This document shows, in pieces, positions 10,459 to 20,120 of a stretch of DNA of 64,000 nt. Under the pieces are notes generated by a model. That model searched no databases, was not told the origin of the DNA, and worked only from the letters and a program-made list of their open reading frames with translations. The DNA comes from Catellatospora tritici (GTDB taxonomy: Bacteria > Actinomycetota > Actinomycetes > Mycobacteriales > Micromonosporaceae), in contig NZ_JAHRCY010000007.1 of the NCBI RefSeq assembly GCF_019083965.1, forward strand, positions 124,001 to 188,000, in the 5' to 3' direction. Each line of letters begins with the position of its first letter. Position 1 is the first letter of the stretch. Both the position numbers and the translations under genes were made by a program.

Positions 10459-11774
10459 CAGTGTGCTCCCGCCAGGGCGGCGGCGCTGAGCTTCGGCGCC
10501 GTACGGCCTTCGATGTAGTCGAGGTAGTCCTGCTTGAAGTACTGCAGCGACGAGGTCACCGAGCTGGTGGCGCCGTCACCGAGACCGCAGAACGAACGGC
10601 CCAGGATGTTGCCCGCGGTGTCCAGCAGCGTGTCGAGGTCCTCGAAGGTCCCCTCGCCGGACAGGATCCGCCGGTAGACCCGGACCATCCAGTAGTTGCC
10701 CTCACGGCACGGGGTGCACTTGCCGCACGACTCGTGGTGGTAGAACTCCAGCCACCGGTAGGTCGCGTAGACCGGGCAGTCCTGGTCGCTGAAGATCTGC
10801 GTCGCCGTGGTGCCGAGGATGGAACCGGCCGCCGCGACGGACTCGAAGTCCATCGCCGTGTCGATGTGCTCGGCGGCCAGCAGCGGCGTCGAAGACCCAC
10901 CCGGAGTCCAGAACCGCAGCTGGTGACCGTCCTGCATGCCTCCGGCGAGCTCGATCAGCTCGCGCAGGGTGATGCCCATCGAGCACTCGTACTGGCCCGG
11001 GTTCTTGATCCGGCCGGACAGCGAGTAGATCATCGGACCGGACGACTTCTCCGTGCCCATCGTCTTCCACCAGGCCGCGCCACCGAGCACGATGTACGGC
11101 ACGCTGGCGATGGTGCCGACGTTGTTCACCACGGTCGGGCTGGCGTAGAGGCCGTGCGTCGCCGGGAACGGCGGGCGCAGCCGGGGCTGGCCGCGGAAGC
11201 CCTCCAGCGAGTCCAGCAGCGCCGTCTCCTCGCCGCAGATGTAGGCACCCGCGCCGGAGTGGACGACCAGGTCCAGGTCGTACCCGGTGCCGAGGATGTT
11301 CTTGCCCAGGTAACCCGCCTTGTACGCCTCCTGCACCGCGTGGCGCAGCCGCCGCGCGGCGTGCACCGCCTCGCCGCGGATGTAGATGTAGGCGCGGTTG
11401 GCGCGGATCGCGTACGACGCGATGATGACGCCCTCGACCAGCGAGTGCGGGTCGTGCGTCATCAGCGGCAGGTCCTTGCAGGTGCCCGGCTCACCCTCGT
11501 CGGCGTTGACGACCAGGTAGTGCGGCTTGCCGTCGTTCTGCGGGATGAAGCCCCACTTCAGACCGGTGGGGAAGCCCGCGCCGCCGCGACCGCGCAGGCC
11601 GGAGTCCTTGATCAGGGCGATCAGGTCGTCCGGGTGCACGGCCAGGGCCTTGCGCAGGGCCGCGTAGCCGTCGAGGCGCTCGTACACGTCCAGGCGCCAC
11701 GCGTCCGGCGACAGCCAGCGCTTGGTGAGGACGGGCGTGAGCTTCTCGAGTACGGACTTGCTCGGGGTGGTCAC
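10458..11774 (-). CDS. nuoF: NADH-quinone oxidoreductase subunit F
   Basis: Flavoprotein that oxidises NADH with FMN and passes electrons to cluster N3, 438 residues. The FMN/NADH glycine-rich segment is [18 protein letters not shown]; the N3 ligands are in [12 protein letters not shown] plus a later Cys in GRSFCGLGD. The open frame runs on upstream, but the GTG at 11774 ([12 protein letters not shown]) gives the usual length and the typical 4-bp GTGA overlap with the nuoE stop. Confidence 0.96.
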   Translation of the reverse strand: MTTPSKSVLEKLTPVLTKRWLSPDAWRLDVYERLDGYAALRKALAVHPDDLIALIKDSGLRGRGGAGFPTGLKWGFIPQNDGKPHYLVVNADEGEPGTCKDLPLMTHDPHSLVEGVIIASYAIRANRAYIYIRGEAVHAARRLRHAVQEAYKAGYLGKNILGTGYDLDLVVHSGAGAYICGEETALLDSLEGFRGQPRLRPPFPATHGLYASPTVVNNVGTIASVPYIVLGGAAWWKTMGTEKSSGPMIYSLSGRIKNPGQYECSMGITLRELIELAGGMQDGHQLRFWTPGGSSTPLLAAEHIDTAMDFESVAAAGSILGTTATQIFSDQDCPVYATYRWLEFYHHESCGKCTPCREGNYWMVRVYRRILSGEGTFEDLDTLLDTAGNILGRSFCGLGDGATSSVTSSLQYFKQDYLDYIEGRTAPKLSAAALAGAH

Positions 11775-12487
11775 TTCGCCGCCTCCTTCGAGGGAGTCGG
11801 GATGGGCGTGTTGATGTCGAAACCGGCCGGGCTGATCCCGTGCTCCTGCGCCAGCCGCAGGCCGCGCAGGGTGGCGTCGCCCGCCGGGCCGTCGGCGACC
11901 GCGCCTTCGCGCTCGTCGGCGAAGCCCGCCAGCTGCAGCGACATCTCCTTGAGGGTGCACAGCCGGGCGCCGCGGGTCGGCATCGGGCGCTTGCCCGACT
12001 TGAGGCCCGCGGCCAGCTCCAGCGCGCTCTCCGGGGTGACCCCGTCGAAGAAGTCGTAGTTGACGGTGAGCACCGGGCCGTAGTCGCACGCCGCCAGGCA
12101 CTCGGCGTGCTCCAGCGTGATCTTGCCGTCCTCGGTGGTCTCGTCGTGGCCGACGCCCAGTGCCTGCGACAGCTCGTCGTAGACGGCCTGGCCGCCGAGC
12201 ACGTTGCACATGGTGTTGGTGCAGACACTGACCAGGTAGTCACCGGTGGGGCGGCGCTTGTACATGGTGTAGAACGTCGCCACCGCGCCGACCTGGGCCT
12301 TGGTCAGGCCCAGCTGCTCGGCGCAGAACGCCACGCCGTTCGGCGACACGTAGCCCTCGACCGACTGCATCAGGTGCAGCATCGGCAGCAGCGCCGAACG
12401 CTGCTTGCCCTCGGGGTAGCGCGCGATGATCTCGCGAGCACGCTCCAGGGTCTCGTCAGTGAAGACGTCCGTCTTCGGCGCTGTCAT
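11771..12487 (-). CDS. nuoE: NADH-quinone oxidoreductase subunit E
   Basis: Thioredoxin-fold [2Fe-2S] subunit (cluster N1a), 238 residues. The four ligands are Cys89 and Cys94 ([13 protein letters not shown]) and Cys130 and Cys134 ([13 protein letters not shown]). About 60 residues follow the fold, a polar tail common in actinobacterial NuoE. The start overlaps the nuoD stop by 4 bp. Confidence 0.96.
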   Translation of the reverse strand: MTAPKTDVFTDETLERAREIIARYPEGKQRSALLPMLHLMQSVEGYVSPNGVAFCAEQLGLTKAQVGAVATFYTMYKRRPTGDYLVSVCTNTMCNVLGGQAVYDELSQALGVGHDETTEDGKITLEHAECLAACDYGPVLTVNYDFFDGVTPESALELAAGLKSGKRPMPTRGARLCTLKEMSLQLAGFADEREGAVADGPAGDATLRGLRLAQEHGISPAGFDINTPIPTPSKEAAK

Positions 12488-13815
12488 CGGTCACACCCAC
12501 CCATCACCGGGTCGAGGCTGGCCCCGCCCGCGATCACATCGGCCAGCAGGCCACCCTCGGCCATCGCGGGGATGGCCTGGAGGTTGACGAAGCTCGGCTC
12601 CCGGAAGTGCACCCGGAAGGGCCGGGTGCCGCCGTCGGAGACCACGTGCGCGCCCAGTTCGCCGCGCGGTGCCTCGATCGGCACGTACACCTGGCCGGCG
12701 GGGACCCGGAAGCCCTCGGTGACCAGCTTGAAGTGGTGGATCAGCGACTCCATCGACTGACCCATGATGTGCGCGACGTGCTCCAGCGAGTTGCCCAGGC
12801 CGTCGTTGCCCACGGCCAGCTGCGCCGGCCAGGCGATCTTGCGGTCCTCGACCATCACCGGGCCGGGCTTGAGCCGGTCCAGCGCCTGCTCGACGAGCTT
12901 CAGCGACTCGCGCATCTCGGCCAGGCGGACCAGGTAGCGGGCCCACACGTCGCCGTCGGGCTGCGTCGGCACGTCGAACTCGTACGTCTCGTACCCGCAG
13001 TACGGCATGGTCTTGCGCAGGTCCCAGGCCAGGCCCGAGCTGCGCAGCACCGGGCCGGTGATGCCGAGCGCCACGCAGCCGGTGACGTCGAGCACGGCCA
13101 CGCCCTTGGTGCGGGCGGTCCAGATCGGCTGACCGGAGAGCAGGTCCTCGTACTCCTTGATCCGCTTGGGCATGAAGCCCAGGAACTCGCGGATCTTCTT
13201 GACCGCCTCCGGGGGCACGTCCTGCGACACGCCGCCGGGCCGGACGTACGCCATGTTCATGCGCAGACCGGTGATCATTTCGAAGATGTCGAGGATGAAC
13301 TCACGCTCACGGAAGCCGTAGATCATCATCGAGAGCGCGCCGAGCTCCATACCGGTCGTCGCCAGCCACACCAGGTGGGAGGAGATCCGGTTGAGCTCCA
13401 TCATCAGCACGCGGATGGTGGTCGCCCGCTCGGTGATCTGGTCCTCGATGCCCAGCAGCTTCTCCACCGCGAGGCAGTACGCCGTCTCGTTGAAGATCGG
13501 GGCGAGGTAGTCCATCCGGGTCACGAACGTCGGACCCTGCGACCAGGTGCGGTACTCGATGTTCTTCTCGATACCGGTGTGCAGGTAGCCGACGACGGTC
13601 CGGGCCTCGGTGACCGTCTCGCCCTCCATCTCCAGCACCAGCCGGAGCACGCCGTGCGTGGACGGGTGCTGCGGACCCATGTTGACGACGATGCGCTCGT
13701 CGTGCAGCGGGTCGTGGCCCGAGACGATGGAGTCCCAGTCGCCACCGGTGACGGTGAAGACCTTGCCCTCGGTCGTCTCGCGCTCCTGCGCGTAACCAGC
13801 GTTGCTGCTGCTCAT
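12484..13815 (-). CDS. nuoD: NADH-quinone oxidoreductase subunit D
   Basis: 49-kDa subunit of complex I, related to the large subunit of NiFe hydrogenases but without the metal site. It forms the quinone pocket. It has 443 residues from the ATG at 13815 ([11 protein letters not shown]). The signature is [20 protein letters not shown], and the pocket histidine is in this stretch. Another conserved block is [17 protein letters not shown]. The start overlaps the nuoC stop by 4 bp; the upstream extension of the frame overlaps nuoC and is not used. Confidence 0.96.
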   Translation of the reverse strand: MSSSNAGYAQERETTEGKVFTVTGGDWDSIVSGHDPLHDERIVVNMGPQHPSTHGVLRLVLEMEGETVTEARTVVGYLHTGIEKNIEYRTWSQGPTFVTRMDYLAPIFNETAYCLAVEKLLGIEDQITERATTIRVLMMELNRISSHLVWLATTGMELGALSMMIYGFREREFILDIFEMITGLRMNMAYVRPGGVSQDVPPEAVKKIREFLGFMPKRIKEYEDLLSGQPIWTARTKGVAVLDVTGCVALGITGPVLRSSGLAWDLRKTMPYCGYETYEFDVPTQPDGDVWARYLVRLAEMRESLKLVEQALDRLKPGPVMVEDRKIAWPAQLAVGNDGLGNSLEHVAHIMGQSMESLIHHFKLVTEGFRVPAGQVYVPIEAPRGELGAHVVSDGGTRPFRVHFREPSFVNLQAIPAMAEGGLLADVIAGGASLDPVMGGCDR

Positions 13816-14447
13816 CGGTATGACCTCCGCGCGTCGGGCGGCGGGATCTCGGCGCCCTTGTACTCGATCGGGACCCCGCCCAGCGGGTAGTCCTTGCGCT
13901 GCGGGTGGCCGTCCCAGTCGTCCGGCATCAGAATCCGGGTCAGGTTGGGGTGGCCGTCGAAGATGACGCCGAACATGTCGTACGCCTCGCGCTCCTGCCA
14001 GTCCGCGGTCGGGTAGACCTCGGTGACGCTGGGCAGGTGCGGGTCGGCGACGGTGACCGCGCACTCCAGGCGCAGGCGGCGGCGGTACGTCATCGAGGTC
14101 AGCTGGTACACCACGTGCAGGCGGCGCTCCTCGCTGATGTAGTCGACGCCCGACACCGAGGAGCACAGCTCGTAGCGCAGCGACGCGTCGTCGCGCAGCA
14201 CCCGGCACACCTCGGCGATCTTCGCCGGGACGATGTGCAGGGTCAGCTCGCCCCGGTCGATCACGATCCGCTCGATCGCGTCCCCGAACTCCGGGTACGC
14301 CTCCTCCAGCGCGTCGACGATCTCGTCGAAGTCGCCACCCAGCGGACGCTGCGCCTCCAGCACCACCGGCCGCTTGCGGACCAGGCCGCCGAAGCCGGAC
14401 GTGTCACCGGAGCCGGAGACCCCGAAGAGGCCTTCAGGTTGAGTCAT
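13812..14447 (-). CDS. nuoC: NADH-quinone oxidoreductase subunit C
   Basis: 30-kDa peripheral subunit of complex I, 211 residues from the ATG at 14447 ([14 protein letters not shown]). The family signature is present near the C-terminus: [20 protein letters not shown] followed by [20 protein letters not shown]. The first 45 residues are glycine-rich and poorly conserved. It overlaps both neighbours by 4 bp. Confidence 0.95.
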   Translation of the reverse strand: MTQPEGLFGVSGSGDTSGFGGLVRKRPVVLEAQRPLGGDFDEIVDALEEAYPEFGDAIERIVIDRGELTLHIVPAKIAEVCRVLRDDASLRYELCSSVSGVDYISEERRLHVVYQLTSMTYRRRLRLECAVTVADPHLPSVTEVYPTADWQEREAYDMFGVIFDGHPNLTRILMPDDWDGHPQRKDYPLGGVPIEYKGAEIPPPDARRSYR

Positions 14448-15094
14448 CGGTTGCGCTCCATCCACTTCTCGATGCGCAGCTGCTCCTCGCGGCCCTCGGC
14501 GGCAGCCTGCTCCCACTCGTGGCGCAGCTGCTTGTTGTACCGGTAGCTGGAGGGCATGGCGCCCGGCGCGACGACCGGCTTGCCCTCGCGGGCCTCCTTG
14601 GCGGCCAGCATCTTGCGCCCACCGGCGCCGAGCGGCTCGGCCAGGATCTTGTCGTGCAGCTTGAGGATCGCGTCGAGCAGCATCTCCGGCCGCGGCGGGC
14701 AGCCGGGCAGGTACATGTCGACGGGCACGACGTGGTCGACGCCCTGCACGATCGCGTAGTTGTTGAACATGCCGCCGGAGGACGCGCAGACACCCATCGA
14801 GAGCACCCACTTGGGCTCGGGCATCTGGTCGTAGATCTGGCGCAGCACCGGGGCCATCTTCTGGCTGACCCGGCCGGCCACGATCATCAGGTCGGCCTGG
14901 CGGGGCGAGGCCCGGAAGACCTCCATGCCGAAGCGGCCCGAGTCGAACCGGGCCGCACCGGTGGCCATCATCTCGATGGCGCAGCAGGCCAGGCCGAAGG
15001 TGGCCGGCCAGAAGCTGGCCTTGCGAGTCCAGTTGACGAGCCCCTGGACGGTGGTGAGCAGCACCCCGCTCGGGAGCTTCTCTTCGAGTCCCAT
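14444..15094 (-). CDS. nuoB: NADH-quinone oxidoreductase subunit B
   Basis: Subunit holding the terminal [4Fe-4S] cluster N2, which reduces quinone. It has 216 residues from the ATG at 15094. The four ligands are the tandem Cys37-Cys38 ([11 protein letters not shown]), Cys103 ([10 protein letters not shown]) and Cys132 ([10 protein letters not shown]). A charged, Glu-rich C-terminal tail of about 50 residues exceeds the core fold. It starts 1 bp after the nuoA stop. Confidence 0.97.
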   Translation of the reverse strand: MGLEEKLPSGVLLTTVQGLVNWTRKASFWPATFGLACCAIEMMATGAARFDSGRFGMEVFRASPRQADLMIVAGRVSQKMAPVLRQIYDQMPEPKWVLSMGVCASSGGMFNNYAIVQGVDHVVPVDMYLPGCPPRPEMLLDAILKLHDKILAEPLGAGGRKMLAAKEAREGKPVVAPGAMPSSYRYNKQLRHEWEQAAAEGREEQLRIEKWMERNR

Positions 15095-15095
15095 G

Positions 15096-15461
15096 TCAGT
15101 CCCAATCCAGGCCGCCGCGACGCCACACATAGGCGTACGCGACGAACACCGTGCCGATGAACAGGAGCATCTCCACGAAGCCGAAGACGCCCAGCATGTT
15201 GAAGCTGACGGCCCACGGGTAAAGGAAGATGATCTCAATGTCGAAGACGATGAAGAGCATCGCGGTCAGGTAGAACTTGACCGGGAAGCGTCCGCCGCCG
15301 ACCGGCTGAGGGGTCGGCTCGATGCCGCATTCATAGGCGTCCAGCTTCGCCTTGTTGAAGCGACGGGGTCCGATGAAGGGTGCTGCCGCCACCGAGAAGA
15401 GCCCGAAGGCACCGGCGAGCGCGAAGAGCCCCACAATCGGCACGTACGCGGAGAGCGACAC
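15096..15461 (-). CDS. nuoA: NADH-quinone oxidoreductase subunit A
   Basis: Three-helix membrane subunit of complex I, 121 residues, GTG start at 15461. Cys45 in [11 protein letters not shown] is in the loop that is exposed in the deactive enzyme; [13 protein letters not shown] is the conserved helix 2. An AGAGGAAGGGA ribosome site lies about 10 bases upstream. The gap of 81 bp from the reductase gene upstream is the largest in this cluster, so a separate nuo promoter is possible, although I see no clear one. Confidence 0.96.
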   Translation of the reverse strand: MSLSAYVPIVGLFALAGAFGLFSVAAAPFIGPRRFNKAKLDAYECGIEPTPQPVGGGRFPVKFYLTAMLFIVFDIEIIFLYPWAVSFNMLGVFGFVEMLLFIGTVFVAYAYVWRRGGLDWD

Positions 15462-15542
15462 TTGCCTGCGTCCCTTCCTCTGGTTTAAGCCGGCCTGTTT
15501 CGCCTGCTTGCGGTACTCGTAAGATCCTCGCGCGGCGTTCCG

Positions 15543-16814
15543 CTACACAGCGGGTGCCACGCGGGACAGGGCATTGATGATGCGGTCCATCGCGTCGCCA
15601 CCGCGCGGATCGGTCAGGTTCGCCAGCAGCTTCAGCACGAACCGCATCAGCGTCGGGTGCGGCATGCCGTGCTTGGTGGCGACCTTCATGACCTGGGGAT
15701 TTCCGATCATCTTCACGAAGATCCCGCCGATGCGGTAATAGCCGCCCAGCCGCCGCCTGAGCTCGGTGCCGTACGCGTGCAGCGCCAACTCCCGGGCCTG
15801 ACCGGCCGGGCGCGCCAGCGCCTGGATGATCACCTCGGCCGCCAGCTGGCCCGACTCCATCGCGTACGCGATGCCCTCGCCGTTGAAGGGGTTGACCATG
15901 CCGCCGGAGTCACCCACCAGCACCAGGCCGCGGGTGTAGTGCGGAACGCGGTTGAAGCCCATCGGCAGCGCCGCGCCCAGGATCTTGCCGTCGGCATTGG
16001 CCTCGTCGTTCAGGCCCCACTCCTCGGGGGTCGCGGCCAGCCAGTCGGTGAGCATGGTGCGGTAGTTGGTCTGCTGGTAGGCCTTGGACGAGTTGAGCAC
16101 GCCCAGGCCCACGTTGACCCGGCCGTCACCGAGACCGAAGATCCAGCCGTACCCGGGCAGCTGCGCGCTGCCCGCCTCCCGGCTGCGCAGCTCCAGCCAC
16201 GACTCCAGGTAGTCGTCGTTCGCCTTGGCCGGGCAGTGGTAGTAGCGGCGCACCGCCACGCCCATCGGCCGGTCCTCGCGCTTGGCGATGCCCAGCGCGA
16301 GCGGCAGCCGACCGGAGACGCCGTCGGCGCCGACCACCAGGTGCGCGCGCAGAGTCTGCACGCCGGAGGACGTCTTCACCTCGACGCCCACCACGCGGCC
16401 CTCGGCGTCGAGCACCGGGCCGGTGACGTTGTGGCCGGTCCGCAGGTCGGCACCGGCCGCGACGGCACGCTTGGCGAGCATGTCGTCGAAGTCCATCCGG
16501 GTGCGCACCAGGCCGAAGTTCGGGAAGCTCGCGAGCTCGGGCCAGTCCAGCTCCAGCCGGACACCGCCGCCGATCACGCGCAGGCCCTTGTTGTGCAGCC
16601 AGCCCGCTTCGGGGCTGACGTCGACGCCCATGTCGATCAGCTGCTTGACCGCGCGCGGGGTGAGTCCGTCGCCGCAGACCTTCTCCCGAGGGAACTCGGT
16701 CTTCTCCAGCAGCAGGACCTTCGCACCGTGTTTGGCAAGGTGGTATGCGGCGGCGGAGCCCCCCGGACCGGCACCTACGACGATCACATCCGCATCGACA
16801 TCGGTCGGTGTCAT
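15543..16814 (-). CDS. Geranylgeranyl reductase family flavoprotein, probably menaquinone reductase (MenJ-type)
   Basis: FAD-dependent reductase of 423 residues. It has an N-terminal dinucleotide fold (VVGAGPGGSAAAYHLAKHG), an FAD-contacting segment LVGDSGGMVNPFNGEGIAYA near residue 290, and conserved KVCGDGLTPRAV. Relatives saturate isoprene units of the menaquinone side chain (MenJ, Rv0561c) or of archaeal lipids. The position directly before nuoA and beside menG argues for a quinone substrate. The ATG at 16814 is preferred over upstream in-frame starts because GGAGG sits five bases before it. A near-consensus Rex operator lies 38-55 bp upstream. Confidence 0.85.
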   Translation of the reverse strand: MTPTDVDADVIVVGAGPGGSAAAYHLAKHGAKVLLLEKTEFPREKVCGDGLTPRAVKQLIDMGVDVSPEAGWLHNKGLRVIGGGVRLELDWPELASFPNFGLVRTRMDFDDMLAKRAVAAGADLRTGHNVTGPVLDAEGRVVGVEVKTSSGVQTLRAHLVVGADGVSGRLPLALGIAKREDRPMGVAVRRYYHCPAKANDDYLESWLELRSREAGSAQLPGYGWIFGLGDGRVNVGLGVLNSSKAYQQTNYRTMLTDWLAATPEEWGLNDEANADGKILGAALPMGFNRVPHYTRGLVLVGDSGGMVNPFNGEGIAYAMESGQLAAEVIIQALARPAGQARELALHAYGTELRRRLGGYYRIGGIFVKMIGNPQVMKVATKHGMPHPTLMRFVLKLLANLTDPRGGDAMDRIINALSRVAPAV

Positions 16815-16851
16815 GCTCACCTCCACCTCGGCCTTAACGCTCGTTCCGGGC

Positions 16852-16869
16852 TCGTGAAAGTCTTCACAA
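16852..16869 (-). promoter_or_regulatory. Candidate Rex operator (ROP) upstream of the reductase-nuo gene set
   Basis: The 18 bases TCGTGAAAGTCTTCACAA differ at one position from the actinobacterial Rex site TTGTGAA-N4-TTCACAA. Rex senses NADH/NAD+ and in Streptomyces controls respiratory genes including nuo. The site ends 38 bp before the reductase ATG. A TAGACT hexamer at about 16887-16892 could be the -10, which would place the operator just after the transcript start, a repressing position. No rex gene is in the window. Confidence 0.6.
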
Positions 16870-16915
16870 GCCAGTCCGGCGTGCAGTCTAGAACCGCGCC
16901 GAGATCCCCTAGTGG

Positions 16916-16929
16916 TTAGGTGACCCTAA
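16916..16929. promoter_or_regulatory. Short inverted repeat in the divergent promoter region
   Basis: TTAGG-TGAC-CCTAA is a perfect inverted repeat between the reductase gene (minus) and the LPxTG protein gene (plus). It recalls half of an iron-regulator (DtxR/IdeR) box, but the spacing is wrong for that 19-bp consensus, so the protein that binds it, if any, is unknown. Confidence 0.3.
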
Positions 16930-17076
16930 GTGGCTGGTGGAGACGGGGGCGCAGCTATTTCCGATATATCCGGGCACCCCCGAACTTCGAAAATCCACAT
17001 CCACCCCTATTAAATGGTTCCTGACCTGCATGCATTACTCTTCGTGCTCGCAGCCCACCCCCCTCTGGAGCGTTCC

Positions 17077-18099
17077 GTGCACGTCACCCCCGGGCACCGC
17101 CGTGCCCTGCGCCTCGGCGCCGTCGCCATCACCCCACTGGCCGCGGCGGTGTTCGGCCTCACCAACGCCGGCTTCGCCGAGCCCACGCCGACCCCGGCCG
17201 CCGAGGCCGGCAGCGGTGCCGCGGCCGCCGCCGCGACGTCGCGCGACATCGCGCTGACCGCGAGCCCGCACCCGGCCGAGATCCAGGTCGGCAAGACCGC
17301 CGAGCTCACGCTGACCATCGCCAACCGGGGCACGGCTGACGCCAAGGAGCCGTACTACGGGTTCCTGACCACGCCCGGCGTCGAGGTCGTCACCAAGCCC
17401 GCCGAGTGTGTCAAGTTCGACCTCGACGACCTGCCCGCCACGGCCACCGCCACCCAGGAGGTCGCCGAGCCGGACGTCTATTTCGACTGCGAACTGGCCT
17501 CGCTCAAGGCCGGGGCCACGGCCACCCGGAAGGTCACCGTCAAGCTGACCGAGAACGCGGAGAACTTCGTCTTCGCCTTCGCCGACGACTGGGCGTACGA
17601 GAGCGTCGACCAGGCGGACGACAACCCGGACAACAACTACGACGAGGTCGCGGTCCGTCCTGCCAAGGCAACGCCCACCCCGACGCCCACCGCGTCGGCC
17701 AGCCCACGCCCCACGGCGTCGGCCACGCCGACCGCCGGCGCCAGCCCGAGCCCCAGCCGTACCGCCGGCCCGAGCCCCAGCTCGAGCTCCAGCCCCAGCT
17801 CGAGCGCCAGTGCCAGTGCCAGCCCGACAGTGACGGCCAGCGCCAAGCCGTCGGCGACGCCGAGCAAGAGCACCACCGCGTCCGCGAGCCCGTCGACGTC
17901 CGCGACGTCGTCGCCCTCGGCCACGGGCACCGCCACTGCCTCCACCTCCACCGGACCGGTCGCGGATGACGGCAACAGCGGAACCGGCGGCGACCTGCCG
18001 AAGACCGGTTTCAGCGCCGTCACGGTCGCGGGCGCCGGAGCCGCGGTCGTCCTGGGCGGCGCCATGCTGGTCCTGCTCGGCCGCCGTCGCCGCGCCTGA
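17077..18099 (+). CDS. Sortase-anchored secreted protein with CARDB/DUF11-like domain and Ser-Pro stalk
   Basis: Predicted cell-wall protein of 340 residues, function unknown. Order: signal peptide (basic HRRALRLG then a hydrophobic core to about residue 37), a beta-rich domain of about 130 residues resembling CARDB/DUF11 Ig-like folds (IALTASPHPAEIQVGKTAEL), a Ser/Pro/Thr/Ala stalk of about 130 residues, and a C-terminal LPKTG motif followed by a hydrophobic helix and RRRRA. This is the sorting-signal pattern. The GTG at 17077 is chosen because GGAG lies seven bases upstream and the signal peptide then starts correctly; the longer frame adds a poor N-terminus. Confidence 0.8.
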   Translation: MHVTPGHRRALRLGAVAITPLAAAVFGLTNAGFAEPTPTPAAEAGSGAAAAAATSRDIALTASPHPAEIQVGKTAELTLTIANRGTADAKEPYYGFLTTPGVEVVTKPAECVKFDLDDLPATATATQEVAEPDVYFDCELASLKAGATATRKVTVKLTENAENFVFAFADDWAYESVDQADDNPDNNYDEVAVRPAKATPTPTPTASASPRPTASATPTAGASPSPSRTAGPSPSSSSSPSSSASASASPTVTASAKPSATPSKSTTASASPSTSATSSPSATGTATASTSTGPVADDGNSGTGGDLPKTGFSAVTVAGAGAAVVLGGAMLVLLGRRRRA

Positions 18100-18137
18100 C
18101 CGGCCCGCCGTCAGTCGACGTCGACTGATTGAGGCAT

Positions 18138-18183
18138 AGAAGGGCACCTTCTTCTCCGTACCACGAGAAGAAGGTGCCCTTCT
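18138..18183. terminator. Repeat A1: long perfect hairpin, likely bidirectional terminator
   Basis: Arms of 19 bp (AGAAGGGCACCTTCTTCTC at 18138-18156 and its exact complement at 18165-18183) flank an 8-base loop. On the minus strand the hairpin starts right after the stop codon of the small gene at 18184; on the plus strand it lies 38 bp after the LPxTG gene. It belongs to a family with copies at 24670 and 31624. Confidence 0.75.
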
Positions 18184-18366
18184 TTACGTGTCGGTGGGCT
18201 GCGGCGGCTCGGGGTCGGGTGGCGGCGACGGCTCGTGCGCGGCCCGTGCCGCCCGCCTCGCCGCAGCTCGGCGGCGTGCGGCCGCCTCCAGATCCGCCAC
18301 GCGAACAGGGGCTTCCCCGAAACCCCCGCCCAGCGGCCCGATCACCGCACTCTCCTCGTACCCCAT
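18184..18366 (-). CDS. Small hypothetical protein, 60 residues
   Basis: Starts at the ATG at 18366 (MGYEESAVIGPLGGGFGEAP), then an Ala/Arg-rich helical stretch (ADLEAAARRRAAARRAARAA) and a Pro/Glu-rich tail (PSPPPDPEPPQPTDT). Support is indirect: codon third positions are mostly G or C, and the TAA stop is joined directly to repeat A1, just as full copies of that repeat follow the stops of two recognised genes. Only a weak GGGG ribosome site precedes the ATG. No known family recognised. It fills part of the 480-bp gap between the LPxTG gene and menG. Confidence 0.45.
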   Translation of the reverse strand: MGYEESAVIGPLGGGFGEAPVRVADLEAAARRRAAARRAARAAHEPSPPPDPEPPQPTDT

Positions 18367-18398
18367 ACCCCGATCGTGGGCCGCGGGGGTGAGGCAGG

Positions 18399-18462
18399 GT
18401 GCAGTTTCGGGGAAAGTGCACGAATTCCGCTCATGATTCGCGCAGTTTCCCCGAAACTGCAC
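18399..18462. repeat. Repeat B1: 64-bp double palindrome
   Basis: Outer arms GTGCAGTTTCGGGGAAA and TTTCCCCGAAACTGCAC pair exactly over 17 bp. Each arm is itself nearly palindromic (GCAGTTTC-ggg-GAAA.TGC), so one large or two small hairpins can form. It lies 33 bp upstream of the small gene at 18366 and before the menG stop. Related copies are at 31518, 36899 and 51690. Confidence 0.8.
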
Positions 18463-18484
18463 GACGCGACGCACGACGCGACGC
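18461..18484. repeat. Short GC tandem repeat next to B1
   Basis: Two copies of the 12-mer ACGACGCGACGC directly follow repeat B1. About 75 bp of degenerate G/C-rich sequence (GCGGTGCG, GGCGTGGGG motifs) continue from here towards 18560. No gene is seen in that stretch. Confidence 0.7.
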
Positions 18485-18580
18485 GCGGTGCGTGGTGCGC
18501 GGCGCGGCGCAGGGCGTGGGGGGCGTGGGGCGTGGGCGCGGACCGGGCGCGACGCGGCGTGGCGGAAGCGGGGCGGGGTG

Positions 18581-19273
18581 TCAGGGGCGGGTGGCGCGGT
18601 GCAGCGCGACGACACCACCCGTGAGGTTGCGCCACTTCACCTGGGACCAGTTGTTCTCGCCGATGATGGCGGCGAACTCGCGCTGGTCGGGCCAGGCCCG
18701 GATCGACTCGGCCAGATACACGTACGCGTCGGGGTTGCTGGCCACCTTGCGCGCCACCGCGGGCAGCGAACGCATCAGGTACTGCAGGTACACGGTGCGG
18801 AAGGCGCCGTTGGTGGGGTGCGAGAACTCGCAGATGACCAGGCGGCCGCCGGGCTTGGTGACCCGGGCCAGCTCGCGCAGCGCCGCCGGGGTGTTGGCCA
18901 CGTTGCGGATCGCGAACGAGATGGTGACCGCGTCGAAGGTCTCGTCGGCGAAGGGCAGCGCCAGCGCGTCGGCTGCCGCCAGCGGCACGTGCGGCCGGGT
19001 GCGCCTGCCCACCCGCAGCATGCCCAGTGACAGGTCGGCGCCCACTACGTACGCTCCCGAACGGGCCAGCTCCTCGGTCGAGACGCCGGTGCCCGCGCCG
19101 AGGTCGAGCACCTTCTCGCCCGGCTTGAGGTCCAGGGCGGACCGGGTGGCGCGCCGCCACGACTTGTCCTGGCCGAACGACAGCACCGAGTTCGTCTTGT
19201 CGTACTTCTCGGCCACGCCGTCGAACATCGCGGCGATCTCGTTCGGCTCTTTGTCCAGGTCTGCGCGCGTCAT
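18581..19273 (-). CDS. menG: Demethylmenaquinone methyltransferase
   Basis: SAM-dependent C-methyltransferase of the UbiE/MenG family, last step of menaquinone synthesis in both the classical and futalosine routes. It has 230 residues; the family signature [18 protein letters not shown] is near the N-terminus, the SAM-binding loop is [15 protein letters not shown], and post-motif [18 protein letters not shown] matches the second UbiE signature. Length is normal. It stands alone on the minus strand, 82 bp after the surface-protein gene upstream. Confidence 0.93.
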   Translation of the reverse strand: MTRADLDKEPNEIAAMFDGVAEKYDKTNSVLSFGQDKSWRRATRSALDLKPGEKVLDLGAGTGVSTEELARSGAYVVGADLSLGMLRVGRRTRPHVPLAAADALALPFADETFDAVTISFAIRNVANTPAALRELARVTKPGGRLVICEFSHPTNGAFRTVYLQYLMRSLPAVARKVASNPDAYVYLAESIRAWPDQREFAAIIGENNWSQVKWRNLTGGVVALHRATRP

Positions 19274-19355
19274 GGCGTCACTCTGCCAAACCGTCGCGAC
19301 GCCTCGGCAGCCGGCTCACCCAGACGTCCGCCACGACACTTCGGCGACCGTGGGC

Positions 19356-20120
19356 TCAGCTGCCTTCCTCGGTGCCGCGCCGCAGCAGGTACACGGCGAC
19401 GGCCAACACGATCAGCCCCACCAGCACCGCGACCAGAACGATGATGATCAGCGTACGGCTCGCGCTGCCGAGGCCCGGATCGGCTGACGGTCCGGTCGCC
19501 ACCGGGGCGGCCGGACCGACGGGCGCGGACTCCGGCGTGGCGTCGCTCGACGGCGCCGACGTGGGTGCCGCCGAGGCGGCGGGTTGCGTGCTCGAACGAG
19601 CGGGCGCCGAGGTGGTCGGGACCGGGGACGACAGCGGGGTGGACGACGCCGCCGGACCGGGGTCGTTGACGAGCAGCGGCACCTGGTCGTTCGCCCGGTT
19701 CGGGTCGCAGGAGCAGGTCACCTTCAGCGACCCCCGGCCGGTGACCGGGCCGTCGATCCGCACCTGGACGGCCCGCCACAGCGGGGTGCCGTCCGGCTTG
19801 ACCCCGGTCCACGGCCCGACCGTGTAGCACTCGGCCGTGGTGGAGTCCTCGCGCAGATTGCAGTCCACGTCCTCGAAGCCGCCCACGAAGCGGGTGCCGG
19901 GCGGAGCCGTGTAGTCGAACCGGACCCTGGTGGCCGTGCCGAGCTGCTCCGGGCCCAGGTTCGCGATCGACACCTCCAGCGCGACCACGCTGTTGACCTT
20001 GCCGACGGCCGGTCGCGCGCCCACGGCCAGATCCGAACCTCCCGTGGCGTACGCCGGGAGCACCGGCAGCAGCATCGCGGCCGACGACCCGAGCACCGCC
20101 GCCCATCCCCACTTGATCAC
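19356..20120 (-). CDS. Membrane-anchored surface protein, paralogue 1 of 3 (CSCDP motif)
   Basis: Exported protein of 254 residues with unknown function. Order: signal peptide to about residue 26 (ending LPAYA), a beta-rich Ig-like domain of about 120 residues (DLAVGARPAVGKVNSVVALE, PPGTRFVGGFEDVDC), a CSCDPNRAND motif, a Ser/Pro/Ala linker of about 80 residues, a transmembrane helix (LIIIVLVAVLVGLIVLAVAV) and a short polar tail, giving an outside domain held by one C-terminal helix. The GTG at 20120 is preferred over the ATG at 20156, because a TATGGT hexamer lies six bases before it, as in the two paralogues that follow upstream. Confidence 0.7.
   Translation of the reverse strand: MIKWGWAAVLGSSAAMLLPVLPAYATGGSDLAVGARPAVGKVNSVVALEVSIANLGPEQLGTATRVRFDYTAPPGTRFVGGFEDVDCNLREDSTTAECYTVGPWTGVKPDGTPLWRAVQVRIDGPVTGRGSLKVTCSCDPNRANDQVPLLVNDPGPAASSTPLSSPVPTTSAPARSSTQPAASAAPTSAPSSDATPESAPVGPAAPVATGPSADPGLGSASRTLIIIVLVAVLVGLIVLAVAVYLLRRGTEEGS

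Noticed and set aside
16916..16929. DtxR/IdeR iron box
   Set aside because: TTAGG-TGAC-CCTAA has matching ends but lacks the 19-bp spacing and the inner TTAG/CTAA of real boxes; kept only as an unassigned inverted repeat.
17641..17960. Tandem repeat or CRISPR-like array in the Ser/Pro stalk
   Set aside because: The periodicity is that of AGCCCG-type codons for Ser-Pro and Thr-Ala stalks of a secreted protein, with no spacers.
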